Of a stretch of DNA of 64,000 nucleotides, positions 51,836 to 60,979 are shown one piece after another (position 1 is the first letter of the stretch; every line of letters begins with the position of its first letter). Where the stretch lies: positions 20,518 through 84,517 of the forward strand of contig NZ_CAKZHQ010000026.1 in NCBI RefSeq assembly GCF_936925435.1, in the 5' to 3' direction. This DNA comes from an uncultured Ramlibacter sp. Lineage in GTDB: Bacteria > Pseudomonadota > Gammaproteobacteria > Burkholderiales > Burkholderiaceae_C. The position numbers and the translations under genes were made by a program. The notes under the pieces are model-generated. The model did not search any database and was not told where the DNA came from. It worked only from the letters and a program-made list of their open reading frames with translations.

Positions 51836-52456
51836 CTAGGACAGGGGAATATCGAGGACGCCGCGGGCGGCGGGCAAGGCGGTGATGCTCTGGTACCAGC
51901 GCTGCACGTTGGGGTAGGGCGCGTGCTCCATCGGCAGGCCCCACCAGCGGTGCATCTCGCAGGCCATGGGAATGTCGGCCATGGTCAGCTGCTCGCCAGC
52001 GAGGAAGGCGCGCTGGCCCAGTTTCTCGTCCAGTTGCGACAGCAGCGCCGTGGTCAGGGCGACCGAGTGTGCGATGGCGGGGGCGCTGCGCCGCTCCGGC
52101 GGCGTGCGAATCAGTTGGATGAAGGCTTCGCGTCCGGCATTGTTGAAGCTGGTCTGCTGCCAGTCCATCCAGCGCTCGGCGTCGAAGCGCGCTGTCAGCT
52201 CCGTGGGATAGAGAGAGCCGCTGGCGTGTTTGGCGCACAGGTAGCGCACGATGACGTTCGACTCCCACAGGGCGAAGCCCTGGTCCTCGACCAGCGGCAC
52301 CATGGCGTTGGGGTTCTTCGCCAGGAAGGCCGGGGTGTTGACGATGCCGAAGGCGCCGCCGGCGTCCAGGCGCTCGAAGGGGATCTCCAGCAGCTGCGCG
52401 GCCAGCACGACCTTGCGCACGTTGATGGAGGAGATGCGGCCCCAGATGGTCAGCAT
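51836..52456 (-). CDS. Glutathione S-transferase family protein
   Basis: A 206-residue protein. N-terminal thioredoxin-like domain MLTIWGRISSINVRKVVLAAQLLEI with NPNAMVPLVEDQGFALWESNVIVRYLC (the cis-Pro and Glu-Ser glutathione-binding pair), then a helical C-terminal domain ending in LTMADIPMACEMHRWW. Could conjugate or isomerise a substrate handled by the operon. Lies 2 bp after the aminotransferase. Confidence 0.92.
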   Translation of the reverse strand: MLTIWGRISSINVRKVVLAAQLLEIPFERLDAGGAFGIVNTPAFLAKNPNAMVPLVEDQGFALWESNVIVRYLCAKHASGSLYPTELTARFDAERWMDWQQTSFNNAGREAFIQLIRTPPERRSAPAIAHSVALTTALLSQLDEKLGQRAFLAGEQLTMADIPMACEMHRWWGLPMEHAPYPNVQRWYQSITALPAARGVLDIPLS

Positions 52457-52458
52457 GT

Positions 52459-53652
52459 TCAGCGTCCCAGTTGCTCGCGGATCGCGGCGGCGAGCGCGGC
52501 GATGCCGGTGTCGATCTGCTCCACGCTGGCGGTAACGAAGGACAGGCGCAGGCTGCGCGCGTCGGCCTCGCCGGCATAAAAGGGCGCGCCGGGCACGAAG
52601 GCCACGCCCTTGTCCACCGCCTTGGGCAGCAGGGCTATGGCGCTGGCGCCGGCCGGCAGGCGGGCCCAGAGGAACATGCCGCCGTCTGGCGTGTTCCATT
52701 CCACGCCCAGGCCCGCCATCTCGCGCTGCAAGGCGGCCAGCATGGCGTCGCGCTGGGCCTTGTACAGCGCGCGGATGGTCGGCACGTGGCGGTCCAGGAA
52801 ACCGTCCTTCATCACCTCGGCCACCATGCGCTGGTTGAAGCCCGGGCTGTGCAGGTCGGCCGCCTGCTTGGCCTGCAGCAGCTTGGGGTACAGGGCAGGC
52901 GGCGCCACCAGGAAGCCCAGGCGCAGGCCGGGCGCCAGCACCTTGGAGAACGAGCCCAGGTAGAGGCAGCCTTCGGGGTTGCGCGCTGTCATCGGCAGCG
53001 GCGGCGGCTGGTCGAACCAGAGGTCGCCGTAGGGGTTGTCCTCGACGATGGGCAGGCCCAGTTCGGCGGCGCGCAGCGACAGGGCGGCGCGGCGTTCTTC
53101 GCCCAGGGTGCGGCCGGTGGGATTCTGGAAGTTGGGCAGCAGGTAGAGAAAGCGCGCGCCATCGGCCTTGCTTGCAAGGTCTGCCAGATCGATGCCGCCG
53201 GCATCGCTGGCGACGCCCAGCACCTTGGGCTCCATGGGCGCGAAAGCCTGCAGCGCGCCCAGGTAGGTCGGCGTCTCCACCAGCAAACGCGAGCCGGTGT
53301 CGATCAGCACCTTGGCCACCAGGTCCAGGCCCTGCTGCGAGCCGGTGGTGATCAGCACCTGGTCCGGATCGACCTGCCAGGGCAGCATGGCCGCCACCAT
53401 CTCGCGCAGCGGGCCGTAGCCTTCGCTGGCCGCGTACTGCAGCGCGCCAGGGCCGTCGTCGCGCAGCACCTTGGCACAGGCCGCTTCGAACTCGGCGATC
53501 GGGAAGGTCTTGGCCGAGGGCAGGCCGCCGGCGAAGCTGATGATGCCGGGCCGCTCCGTGACCTTGAGGATCTCGCGGATGACCGAGGGGTTCATCTTCT
53601 CGGCGCGCTGGGCCAGCACCCAGTGCTTTTGCGGGAGGTCGTTCGGTTTCAT
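52459..53652 (-). CDS. PLP-dependent aminotransferase (2-aminoadipate/valine-pyruvate type, class I)
   Basis: A 397-residue protein. ISFAGGLPSAKTFP at the start, LQYAASEGYGPLREMVA, LITTGSQQGLDLVAKVLID, YLLPNFQNPTGRT, the PLP lysine in YLGSFSKVLAPGLRLGF, and NTPDGGMFLWARLP are typical of LysN/2-aminoadipate aminotransferases and the MocR catalytic domain. Likely transaminates a branched, aromatic or alpha-aminoadipate-like substrate. Third gene of the operon, 18 bp after the EamA gene. Confidence 0.92.
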   Translation of the reverse strand: MKPNDLPQKHWVLAQRAEKMNPSVIREILKVTERPGIISFAGGLPSAKTFPIAEFEAACAKVLRDDGPGALQYAASEGYGPLREMVAAMLPWQVDPDQVLITTGSQQGLDLVAKVLIDTGSRLLVETPTYLGALQAFAPMEPKVLGVASDAGGIDLADLASKADGARFLYLLPNFQNPTGRTLGEERRAALSLRAAELGLPIVEDNPYGDLWFDQPPPLPMTARNPEGCLYLGSFSKVLAPGLRLGFLVAPPALYPKLLQAKQAADLHSPGFNQRMVAEVMKDGFLDRHVPTIRALYKAQRDAMLAALQREMAGLGVEWNTPDGGMFLWARLPAGASAIALLPKAVDKGVAFVPGAPFYAGEADARSLRLSFVTASVEQIDTGIAALAAAIREQLGR

Positions 53653-53670
53653 GCGGGTCTCTCTTTCGGT

Positions 53671-54573
53671 TCAGGTTGCTTGGGCGGCGCGTACCGGCAT
53701 TTTCTTGCCAATGAACACGGTGGCGATGACGGCCAGCGCAAATCCCAGGGTGATGCCGTCCAGAGTCTCGCCCAGCAGGGGGACGGCGAACAGCATGCTC
53801 AGGAAGGGCTGGATGAGCTGGACCTGGCTGACGCGCACCGTGCCGCCCAGGGCCAGGCCGCGGTACCAGGCGAAAAAGCCCAGCCACATGGAAAACACCG
53901 CCACATAGGCAAAGGCCCACCAGGCCGAGGCCGGCAAGCCGGTCTGCGGCCGCGCCAGCAGGGCGCCCGGCAGGGTCAGCGGCAGGCTGATCACCAGGGC
54001 CCAGCAGATCACATGGTCGGCGCGCATGGCCTGGGCCAGGCGCGCGCCGTAGCCGTAGCCCACGGCTGCGCAGGCCACGGCGGCCAGCAGCAGGCCGTCG
54101 GCCGGGTGCAGGCCCAGGCCAGCGCTGCCCGAGTGCAGCAGGGCGTAGACGGCCACCAACACGCTGCCCAGGACGGCGCAGGCCCAGAAGCCCGCCGAGG
54201 GTCGCTGGCGCGCCAGCCAGGCGCCGACGGCGGCGGTGGCCAGGGGCAGCACGCCGATGATGACGGCGGCATGCACAGCTTCCACGTAGCGCATGGCGAC
54301 CGAGGTGAAGAGCGGAAAGCCGAACACCACACCGCCGGCGGTGGCCGCCAGCGGCAGCCAGTCTGCCCGGCGCGGCAAGGGTGCGCGGGTGGCAAGCAGG
54401 AAGGCCGCCGACAGCAGGCCCGCCACCACGGCGCGGCCGAAGGCGATGAACAGGCCCGACATCTGCGGTGCCTGAGCAGTGCCGACAGCCAGGCGTGTCA
54501 TCGGCAGCGTCAGAGCGAAGATGGCGACGCCCAACAGTCCAAGCCAGAGGCCGCGGATTTCTTCGGCTTTCAT
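53671..54573 (-). CDS. EamA/DMT-family metabolite transporter
   Basis: A 300-residue protein with ten predicted helices in two EamA repeats: LGLLGVAIFALTLPMTRLAV to ALLHSG, and LHPADGLLLAAVACAAVGYG to FIGKKM. Its ATG overlaps the upstream lysE stop (ATGA). DMT transporters typically export amino acids, nucleobases or metabolites (RhaT, YddG, RhtA type). Its presence with two LysE exporters argues for efflux of amino acids or their products. Confidence 0.9.
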   Translation of the reverse strand: MKAEEIRGLWLGLLGVAIFALTLPMTRLAVGTAQAPQMSGLFIAFGRAVVAGLLSAAFLLATRAPLPRRADWLPLAATAGGVVFGFPLFTSVAMRYVEAVHAAVIIGVLPLATAAVGAWLARQRPSAGFWACAVLGSVLVAVYALLHSGSAGLGLHPADGLLLAAVACAAVGYGYGARLAQAMRADHVICWALVISLPLTLPGALLARPQTGLPASAWWAFAYVAVFSMWLGFFAWYRGLALGGTVRVSQVQLIQPFLSMLFAVPLLGETLDGITLGFALAVIATVFIGKKMPVRAAQAT

Positions 54574-55184
54574 ACGGTGAGCATCCAGGCGGCGGTGAGT
54601 GCCAGCACCAGGGCCAGCGCACGGTTGAACCAGGCCAGGCGCTGGCCCTGGACCAGCCACTGGCGCAGCAGCGAGCCGGCCAGGGCGTAGGCGAAGTTGC
54701 TGGTGAAGGCGAAGCACACGATCAGCACGCAGATGATGGCCAGGCGCTGCAGCGGATTGGCGGCGGGCTGGCCGCCGGCATTGACCACCCAGCCGGCGGT
54801 CAGCGTCAGCGCCATCATCCAGGCCTTGATGTTGAGGAACTGCATGGCCACGCCCTGGCCGAAGCTGATGTTCAGGCGCGAGGCGTCAACCTCGCCCAGC
54901 TGGCGCGCGCCCGCGAGCTTCCAGGCCAGCCACAGCATATAGGCCACGCCGGCGAACTTGACGGCCCAGCGCAGCGCCGGCACGCCGGTCACGGCCGCGC
55001 CCAGGCCCAGGCCACAGGCCAGCATCAGCAGGGTCCAGCCGGTGGGGACGGCGATGCAAAAGCGCAGCGTGCGCTTGAGGCCATGGTTGGCCGCCATCGC
55101 CGTGGACAGCGTGGTGTTGGGGCCGGGCGAGAAGCTCATGGCGGTGCAGAACACCAGCAGGGCGGTGATTTCGGCGGCGCTCAT
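54570..55184 (-). CDS. LysE/RhtB-family amino-acid exporter (operon-proximal copy)
   Basis: A 204-residue membrane protein. ALLVFCTAMSFSPGPNTTLSTAMAANHG is the N-terminal LysE signature; FAGVAYMLWLAWKLAGA and GVAMQFLNIKAWMMALTLTAG follow. It is the first gene of the eight-gene operon, 126 bp from the divergent MocR regulator start, suggesting that export is the first response to the MocR ligand. Confidence 0.9.
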   Translation of the reverse strand: MSAAEITALLVFCTAMSFSPGPNTTLSTAMAANHGLKRTLRFCIAVPTGWTLLMLACGLGLGAAVTGVPALRWAVKFAGVAYMLWLAWKLAGARQLGEVDASRLNISFGQGVAMQFLNIKAWMMALTLTAGWVVNAGGQPAANPLQRLAIICVLIVCFAFTSNFAYALAGSLLRQWLVQGQRLAWFNRALALVLALTAAWMLTV

Positions 55185-55229
55185 GGGGTGTTTTCTTGCC
55201 AGGGCATGCGCTTCAATGTAATCTAGACA

Positions 55230-55296
55230 CCAATACACGACCAGTACAGTTTGGCGGCGCAGTTTGTCGTCTGTGCTGGTGGATCGCCCAGTACAC
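55230..55296. promoter_or_regulatory. Probable MocR operator: repeated CCARTACAS
   Basis: CCAATACAC (55230-55238), CCAGTACAG (55241-55249) and CCAGTACAC (55288-55296) are direct repeats, and CTGTGCTGG (55271-55279) is an inverted copy. All lie in the 126-bp divergent gap. Repeated direct half-sites are typical of MocR-family regulators. Confidence 0.6.
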
Positions 55297-55310
55297 AAGG
55301 ATTGTCGCCA

Positions 55311-56747
55311 ATGTTGATGAAAGCCTCGTCGCAGTCGCTGACCGAGCAGCTCGCGCAGCGCTTTGCCGAGCGCATCCGCAGCCGCCTGCTGGCGCCCGGC
55401 GCGCGTCTGCCCTCGGTGCGCCAATGCGCCCAGCAGCAGGGCGTGAGCCCGTCCACCGTGGTGGCCGCCTACGACCAGCTGCTGGCCCAGGGCCTGGTCG
55501 AGGCCCGCAGGAACCGCGGCTTCTTTGTGCGGGAAATGGCTGCAGTCCCCGCGAAATATGGCGAGGATGCGAGCGAAGGCGCGGCGGAGGCGGCCAGTGC
55601 GCGGCCTGCCGGGGCGGTCCGTAACGTGCCCATCGACGCGACGGCGCTGATCCGCGGCATGTTCCATGCGGCCGGCAACAAGCCGCAGTCCAGCGCCGGG
55701 GTCTTCCCATCCGACTGGCTGGACGCGAGCTTCATGCCGGCGGCCGTGCGCAAGGTCACCAGCACCCGCGCGCTGCAGGAGTTTTCGCTGCAATACGGCG
55801 AGCCGCTGGGCGACGCCAGCCTGCGCCGGGCGCTGTCCAAGAAGCTGGCCACCTTGAACGTGCACGCCAGTCCCGACAACATCATCACCACCGTCGGCGC
55901 CACCCATGCGCTGGACATCGCCAGCCGCACCCTGCTGCGCGCCGGCGACCACGTGATGGTGGAGGAGCCGGGCTGGGCCGTGGAGTTCGCCCGCCTGACG
56001 CACATGGGCATGCGCTTGCTGCCGGTGCCGCGCCGCGCCGACGGGCCCGACCTGGAGGTGATGGCGCGCTACTGCGAGGTCCACAAGCCCAAGCTCTATG
56101 TCAGCGTCAGCGTGCTGCACAACCCGACGGGCTACTGCCTGACACCGGGCAGCGCCCACCGTGTGCTGCAGCTGGCCAACCAGCACGACTTCCACATTGT
56201 CGAGGACGACACCTACAGCCACATCGCGCCCGAGCACGCCACCCGTCTGTGTGCGCTCGACGGTCTGCAGCGCACCATCCACGTCAGTGGCTTCGCCAAG
56301 ATCCTGGCGCCCAACTGGCGGGTCGGCTTCCTGGCCGCCCACCCCGCGCTGATCGAGCGCCTGCTGGACACCAAGCTGCTGGGCACGCTGACCACGCCGG
56401 CCCTGCTGGAGCGGGCCGTGGCCCTGTGCATGGAGCAGGGCCAGCTGCGACGGCATTGCGACCGCATCCGCACCCGGCTTGATGCGGCGCGCAGCCGCAG
56501 CGTCAAGCTGGCCCAGCAGGCCGGCTGCAGCTTTGCCGCCGAGCCGGCCGGCCTGTTCGGCTGGGTCGACACCGGCGTGGACACCGACGCCCTGTCGCAG
56601 CGCATGCTCGATGAAGGCTACCTGCTGGCGCCGGGCGCGCTGTTTTTCGCCCAGCGCAAGCCCAGCACCCTGATGCGCATCAATTTCGCGACGACCCAGG
56701 ACGCGGCCTTCTGGAAGGTCTTCAGCCGGGTGCGCTCGGCACTCTAG
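55311..56747 (+). CDS. MocR-family regulator (GntR helix-turn-helix + aminotransferase domain)
   Basis: A 478-residue protein from MLMKASSQSLTEQLAQ (a second ATG two codons later). The winged helix-turn-helix has RIRSRLLAPGARLPSVRQCAQQQGVSPSTVVAAYDQL. After a linker the class I aminotransferase-like domain has TVGATHALDIASRTLLRAGD, LHNPTGYCLTPG and the PLP lysine in HVSGFAKILAPNWRVGFL. Such regulators sense PLP or PLP-amino-acid adducts. It is divergent from an operon of two PLP enzymes and three exporters, which it very likely controls. Confidence 0.93.
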   Translation: MLMKASSQSLTEQLAQRFAERIRSRLLAPGARLPSVRQCAQQQGVSPSTVVAAYDQLLAQGLVEARRNRGFFVREMAAVPAKYGEDASEGAAEAASARPAGAVRNVPIDATALIRGMFHAAGNKPQSSAGVFPSDWLDASFMPAAVRKVTSTRALQEFSLQYGEPLGDASLRRALSKKLATLNVHASPDNIITTVGATHALDIASRTLLRAGDHVMVEEPGWAVEFARLTHMGMRLLPVPRRADGPDLEVMARYCEVHKPKLYVSVSVLHNPTGYCLTPGSAHRVLQLANQHDFHIVEDDTYSHIAPEHATRLCALDGLQRTIHVSGFAKILAPNWRVGFLAAHPALIERLLDTKLLGTLTTPALLERAVALCMEQGQLRRHCDRIRTRLDAARSRSVKLAQQAGCSFAAEPAGLFGWVDTGVDTDALSQRMLDEGYLLAPGALFFAQRKPSTLMRINFATTQDAAFWKVFSRVRSAL

Positions 56748-56812
56748 CCTGTCGATACGGCGGGCCGCCATTCGTCGTGGCTGTGACGGCAGCCATTTCC
56801 AGGAGCAAGACC

Positions 56813-57256
56813 ATGCGATTCATCATCACGGCACAGGCAGGCACGGGCGAAGAAAAATCGGACGGCGAAGCGGGCTTCGACGAGAAGATTTTTAGCGCCT
56901 ACATGCGGTTCAACGAAGAAATGCACCAGGCCGGCGTGCTGATCGCATCCGAGGGTTTGAACCCTGCCGCACGGGGTGCCCGCATCGCCATCTCCCAGGG
57001 CAAGCGGCACGTCGTTGACGGTCCCTTTTCCGAGTCCAAGGAACTGGTCGGCGGTTTCTACATCATCGACGTGCCCTCATTGGAGGAGGCCATCCAGTGG
57101 GCGCTGCGCGTCCCCACCGGCTCGGGCATCGATGACGTGCTGGAAGTGCGCCAGCTGACGGGCGCCGGGGACATTCCACCCGAGGCTCTTGCCCTCATCC
57201 GGTCTGCTGCACCCACCTGGAGTGCATCGGTGTGGCAGGGCAAAGAGCAGACCTAG
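56813..57256 (+). CDS. YCII/DGPF-domain protein
   Basis: A 147-residue protein with AGGAGCAAG before the ATG. RFIITAQAG, FNEEMHQAGVLIASEGLNPAARGARI, and VVDGPFSESKELVGGFYIIDVPSLEEAIQWA carry the DGPF motif of the YCII superfamily, small alpha-beta proteins often next to ECF sigma factors. Function unknown. Its TAG overlaps the reverse stop of the convergent phospholipase gene. Confidence 0.88.
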   Translation: MRFIITAQAGTGEEKSDGEAGFDEKIFSAYMRFNEEMHQAGVLIASEGLNPAARGARIAISQGKRHVVDGPFSESKELVGGFYIIDVPSLEEAIQWALRVPTGSGIDDVLEVRQLTGAGDIPPEALALIRSAAPTWSASVWQGKEQT

Positions 57257-58995
57257 AGCATCGAGTCCGGTGCGATGACCCGCAGCAGGTTGGCGAGCAG
57301 CTTGAGTTTGGTGTCGGCGCCGGGCTCGCCGGTCTCGTCCTTGAAGGCTGCGCCGGGCGGGGCGCGCCAGGCCAGGGCGCCGTCCTTGGCCATCTCCAGC
57401 CGGTAGGCGGAGCGGGTGAAGCCGATCTCGACCAGGCGGGCGGCTTCGTCGGCCACGCGGCGGCTGCGGATCAGCAGCGCCACCTCGCTGTTTTGCAGCT
57501 GGGAACGCAGGTCCAGGTTCATCGAGCCGATGACGGACAGGCGGCGGTCCAGGATGACGGCCTTGGAATGCAGGCTGGCGCGCGATGCGCCGCTCTTGGA
57601 GCCGCCGACACCGCTGCCGAAGGAGCCGGCCGAGCCGCCGCCACCGCCGCCGGAGCCCGCCAGGCCACCGGCGCTGGCCGGATCGGAGCGCATCTCGTAC
57701 AGCTCCACGCCCATGGCCAGCAGGTCCTTGCGGTAGCGCGCATAGCCGGCGTGGGCGGCGGGCGCATCGTTCGACGCCAGTGAGTTGGTCAGCACGCGGA
57801 TGCGAACGCCGCGCCCGCGCATCTCGCGGAAGATGGCCATCATGTCCTTGCCGGGCACGAAATAGGGCGAGATGACCAGCACCTCTTCGCGTGCCTGCTG
57901 CATCAGGGCCAGCAGGCCGTCGACCAGGGTGTCGCCGGCATTGGTCTCGTCGTCATCCGGGCCGACCTTGCCGGGCTTGTCCGCCATCAGCACCGAGGGC
58001 GCCCAGACCAGGGGCACGGCCTTCAGATCCATGGGCGTGCGCTCCGCCTTGGCGACCGCCGTGGCCGTCATGTTCGGCAGAACGCTGGCCGTGGCGCTGA
58101 GCGTCGGGGCGCGCGGCGTGCTGGCCTGGAACGCCGGCATGCCGCCTTCGTTCGGCCCCTGTGGCGCAGGCTTGGCGTCGCCGTCCTTGCGCAGGCGTTC
58201 CAGGTCCTCCTTGGACACCAGGGTCTCGACCGGATAGGCCAGCTTGTCGGCCCAGTAGCGGTCGAAGCTGGCCGACATGTCGCGCACGATGCGCCCGGCC
58301 GCCAGCACGTCGAGGTCGACGAAGTTGCTGGTCTGGCTGTCGCCGAAGTAGGCGTCGCCCAGGTTGCGGCCGCCGGCGATGCCCCAGGCGTTGTCGGCCA
58401 GGAACAGCTTGTTGTGCATGCGCTTTTGCATGGCGCTGGCGTCGTGCAGCGAGCCCAACGCCCGGGTCAGCAGGGAGCCACGCGAGCCGGGCAGGGGGTT
58501 GAACAGCCGCATTTCGATGTTCTTCTCGAAACTCAGGCGCAGCACCTGGGCGTCGGCGCCGGCGGTGTTGAAGTCGTCCAGCAGGATGCGCACCCGCACG
58601 CCGCGCCGGGCGGCGTCGCGCAGGCCTTGCAGCAGCAGCTCGGTGCTGGCGTCGGCGTGGATGGCGTAGTACTGCAGGTCCAGGCTGCGCTGCGCGCCCT
58701 GGATCAGGGCCAGCCGGCTGGTGAAGGCGCTGTCCACCGTGGCCAGCAGATGAAAGCCCGAATCCGCGCGGGCAGTGGCCTGGGTCCGGCGCGCCAGGGC
58801 CAGCTGGCCCAGCGGCGTGCTGTCGGGTGCATCGAAGGTGGTGGAGCTGGTGCGGGAGACGTTGGCGGGCAGGCTGGCGCAGCCCGCGGCCCAGGTGGTC
58901 AGAAGGGTCATGGCGGCGGCACGCCAGAACCGGCCCCAAGGGCGGGGCGATCCTGACGTCGCAATGGCGGAGGTGGAGGTGGAGGTGGGCAGCAT
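57253..58995 (-). CDS. Phospholipase D-family lipoprotein, ClsC-type cardiolipin synthase
   Basis: A 580-residue protein. The N terminus has a signal segment with lipobox WAAGC. Two HKD motifs are present: KRMHNKLFLADN followed by GIAGGRNLGDAYF, and ASLHSKAVILDRRLSVIGSMNLD. LDLQYYAIHADAS and VLVISPYFVPG fit ClsC. Between the two halves lies a poorly conserved insert, and before the second HKD a Gly-rich linker (GSGGGGGGSAGSFGSGVGG). ClsC makes cardiolipin from phosphatidylglycerol and phosphatidylethanolamine. The partner YmdB is not here. Confidence 0.88.
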   Translation of the reverse strand: MLPTSTSTSAIATSGSPRPWGRFWRAAAMTLLTTWAAGCASLPANVSRTSSTTFDAPDSTPLGQLALARRTQATARADSGFHLLATVDSAFTSRLALIQGAQRSLDLQYYAIHADASTELLLQGLRDAARRGVRVRILLDDFNTAGADAQVLRLSFEKNIEMRLFNPLPGSRGSLLTRALGSLHDASAMQKRMHNKLFLADNAWGIAGGRNLGDAYFGDSQTSNFVDLDVLAAGRIVRDMSASFDRYWADKLAYPVETLVSKEDLERLRKDGDAKPAPQGPNEGGMPAFQASTPRAPTLSATASVLPNMTATAVAKAERTPMDLKAVPLVWAPSVLMADKPGKVGPDDDETNAGDTLVDGLLALMQQAREEVLVISPYFVPGKDMMAIFREMRGRGVRIRVLTNSLASNDAPAAHAGYARYRKDLLAMGVELYEMRSDPASAGGLAGSGGGGGGSAGSFGSGVGGSKSGASRASLHSKAVILDRRLSVIGSMNLDLRSQLQNSEVALLIRSRRVADEAARLVEIGFTRSAYRLEMAKDGALAWRAPPGAAFKDETGEPGADTKLKLLANLLRVIAPDSML

Positions 58996-59092
58996 GGCTG
59001 GCCCACTGTATGGCAGGGCGCTGGCCGGCGGGGCCGGCCAAAGTCAGCCGTTGCCGCCAGTCGCTGAGAGCAAAGCGCCTACGTGCGACGCT

Positions 59093-60979
59093 CTATGTCT
59101 TGCCCAGGACTTCCCAGCGCTCCATCGCTGCCAGCAACTCGTCGTCGATCTGCGCGCTGCGTGCCGCCAGCTGGGCTGCGCGCTCGGCATCGCTGGCATA
59201 CAGGCTGCCGTCAGCCAGTTCGGACTGGATTTCGCGCTGCTCTTTTTCCAGCGCCTCGATCAGGCCGGGCAAGGCCTCGAGTTCGCGCTGTTCCTTGTAG
59301 CTCAGCTTCTTTTTTGATAGCGCTGGAGCGTTATTTGACGAGGGGGTGGGGTTGGTTTGGCTCTGAGCCGGGGTCTTGGCCGGGGTTTTGGCTGCAGCGG
59401 CTGTCAGTTCGCGGCTGCGCTTGGACTGGATCAGCCAGTCCTGCACGCCACCCTCGTATTCACGCCATTTGCCATCGCCCTCGAAGGCCAGGGTGCTGGT
59501 GACCACGTTGTCCAGGAAGGCGCGGTCGTGGCTGACCAGGAAGACCGTGCCGTCGTAGTTCTGCAGCAGATCTTCCAGCAGTTCCAGGGTGTCGATGTCC
59601 AGGTCGTTGGTGGGTTCGTCCAGCACCAGCACATTGGCCGGCCGCGCGAACAGGCGCGCCAGCAGCAGGCGGTTGCGCTCACCGCCGGACAGCGAGCGCA
59701 CGGGCGAGGTGGCGCGCGCCGGCGAGAACAGGAAGTCGCCCAGGTAGCTCTTGACGTGCTTGCGTTGGTTGCCGATCTCGATCCATTCGCTGCCGGGGCT
59801 GATGAAGTCTTCCAGCGTGGCGTCCAGGTCCAGCGCGTTGCGCATCTGGTCGAAATAGGCCACCTGCAGGTTGGCGCCCTGGCGGATCTTGCCGGCGTCC
59901 GGCGTGATCTCGCCCAGGATCAGTTTGAGCAGGGTGGTCTTGCCGGCGCCGTTAGGGCCGATCAGGCCGACCTTGTCGCCGCGCAGGATGGTGCCGGTGA
60001 AATTGCGCACGATGAGCTTGTCGCCGAAGGACTTGTCGACCTCGGTGAGCTCGGCGACGATCTTGCCGCTGCTCTGGCCCGTGGCCACGTCCAGCTTGAC
60101 GCTGCCCAGCGCTTCGCGCCGCGCGGAGCGCTGGGCGCGCAGCACATCGAGCCGTTCGATGCGGGCGACGGCGCGGGTGCGGCGCGCTTCCACACCCTTG
60201 CGGATCCAGATCTCTTCCTGTGCCAGCAGCTTGTCTGCCTTGGCGGAGATCACCGCCTCCTGCGCCAGCTGTTCTTCCTTCATCACCTGGTAGCGGGTGA
60301 AGTTGGCGCCGGGGTAGGAGCGCAGCTGGCCGCGGTCGAGTTCGACGATGCGGGTGGCGACGCGGTCCAGGAAGGAGCGGTCGTGGGTGATGGTGACCAC
60401 GCTGCCCTTGAAGTCGATCAGCAGGCTTTCCAGCCATTCGATGGAGTCCAGGTCCAGGTGGTTGGTGGGCTCGTCCAGCAGCAGCACGTCGGGCTGGCTG
60501 ACCAGGGCCTGGGCCAGGGCCACGCGCTTTTTCGTTCCGCCCGAGAGCGTACCGATCACGGCCTCGCCGTCCAGGTGCAGGCGGTGCAGGGTCTCGGTCA
60601 CGCGCTGCTCCCAGTTCCAGCCGTCCTTGGCCTCGATCAGGCCTTGCAGCTTGTCCAGGTCGCCCTGGCCGTGGGTGTACTCGTCGATCCAGGCGATGAC
60701 GTCGGCGACGCCGGCGCTGGCGGCCTGGAAGACCGTGTGGGCGGGGTCCAGCACGGGCTCTTGCGCCACATAGGCGATGCGAACGCCCGTCTGCATCTGC
60801 AGCGTGCCGTCGTCCGGCTTTTCCATGCCGGCCAGGATTTTGAGGAAGGAGGACTTGCCCGCGCCATTGCGCCCGATCAGGCCGATGCGTTCGGCGGTCT
60901 CGAGGGAAAAGTCGGTGTGGTCGAGGAGGGCGACATGGCCGAAGGCCAGTTGCGCGTTGAGGAGTGTGATCAATGCCAT
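59093..60979 (-). CDS. uup: ABC-F family ATPase, Uup type
   Basis: A 628-residue protein from MALITLLNAQLAFGHVALLDH. Two ABC domains: Walker A GRNGAGKSSF and GPNGAGKTTL; signatures GTLSGGTKKR and RSLSGGERNR; Walker B LLLDEPTNHLDLDSIEW and LVLDEPTNDLDIDTLEL. The C-terminal ~90 residues form a coiled coil (KEQRELEALPGLIEALEKEQ) as in Uup, which acts in ribosome rescue and in limiting precise excision. A low-complexity Pro/Thr/Asn linker precedes the coiled coil. Divergent from iorA. Confidence 0.93.
   Translation of the reverse strand: MALITLLNAQLAFGHVALLDHTDFSLETAERIGLIGRNGAGKSSFLKILAGMEKPDDGTLQMQTGVRIAYVAQEPVLDPAHTVFQAASAGVADVIAWIDEYTHGQGDLDKLQGLIEAKDGWNWEQRVTETLHRLHLDGEAVIGTLSGGTKKRVALAQALVSQPDVLLLDEPTNHLDLDSIEWLESLLIDFKGSVVTITHDRSFLDRVATRIVELDRGQLRSYPGANFTRYQVMKEEQLAQEAVISAKADKLLAQEEIWIRKGVEARRTRAVARIERLDVLRAQRSARREALGSVKLDVATGQSSGKIVAELTEVDKSFGDKLIVRNFTGTILRGDKVGLIGPNGAGKTTLLKLILGEITPDAGKIRQGANLQVAYFDQMRNALDLDATLEDFISPGSEWIEIGNQRKHVKSYLGDFLFSPARATSPVRSLSGGERNRLLLARLFARPANVLVLDEPTNDLDIDTLELLEDLLQNYDGTVFLVSHDRAFLDNVVTSTLAFEGDGKWREYEGGVQDWLIQSKRSRELTAAAAKTPAKTPAQSQTNPTPSSNNAPALSKKKLSYKEQRELEALPGLIEALEKEQREIQSELADGSLYASDAERAAQLAARSAQIDDELLAAMERWEVLGKT

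Noticed and set aside
52471..54690. A 739-codon plus-strand open frame
   Set aside because: Shadow of the aminotransferase and EamA genes; composition is Gln/His/Gly-rich with no motif.
58996..59092. GGCCGG-CGGGG-CCGGCC hairpin between clsC and the ABC-F gene
   Set aside because: No T-run and such GC stems are frequent by chance here; not reported as a terminator.
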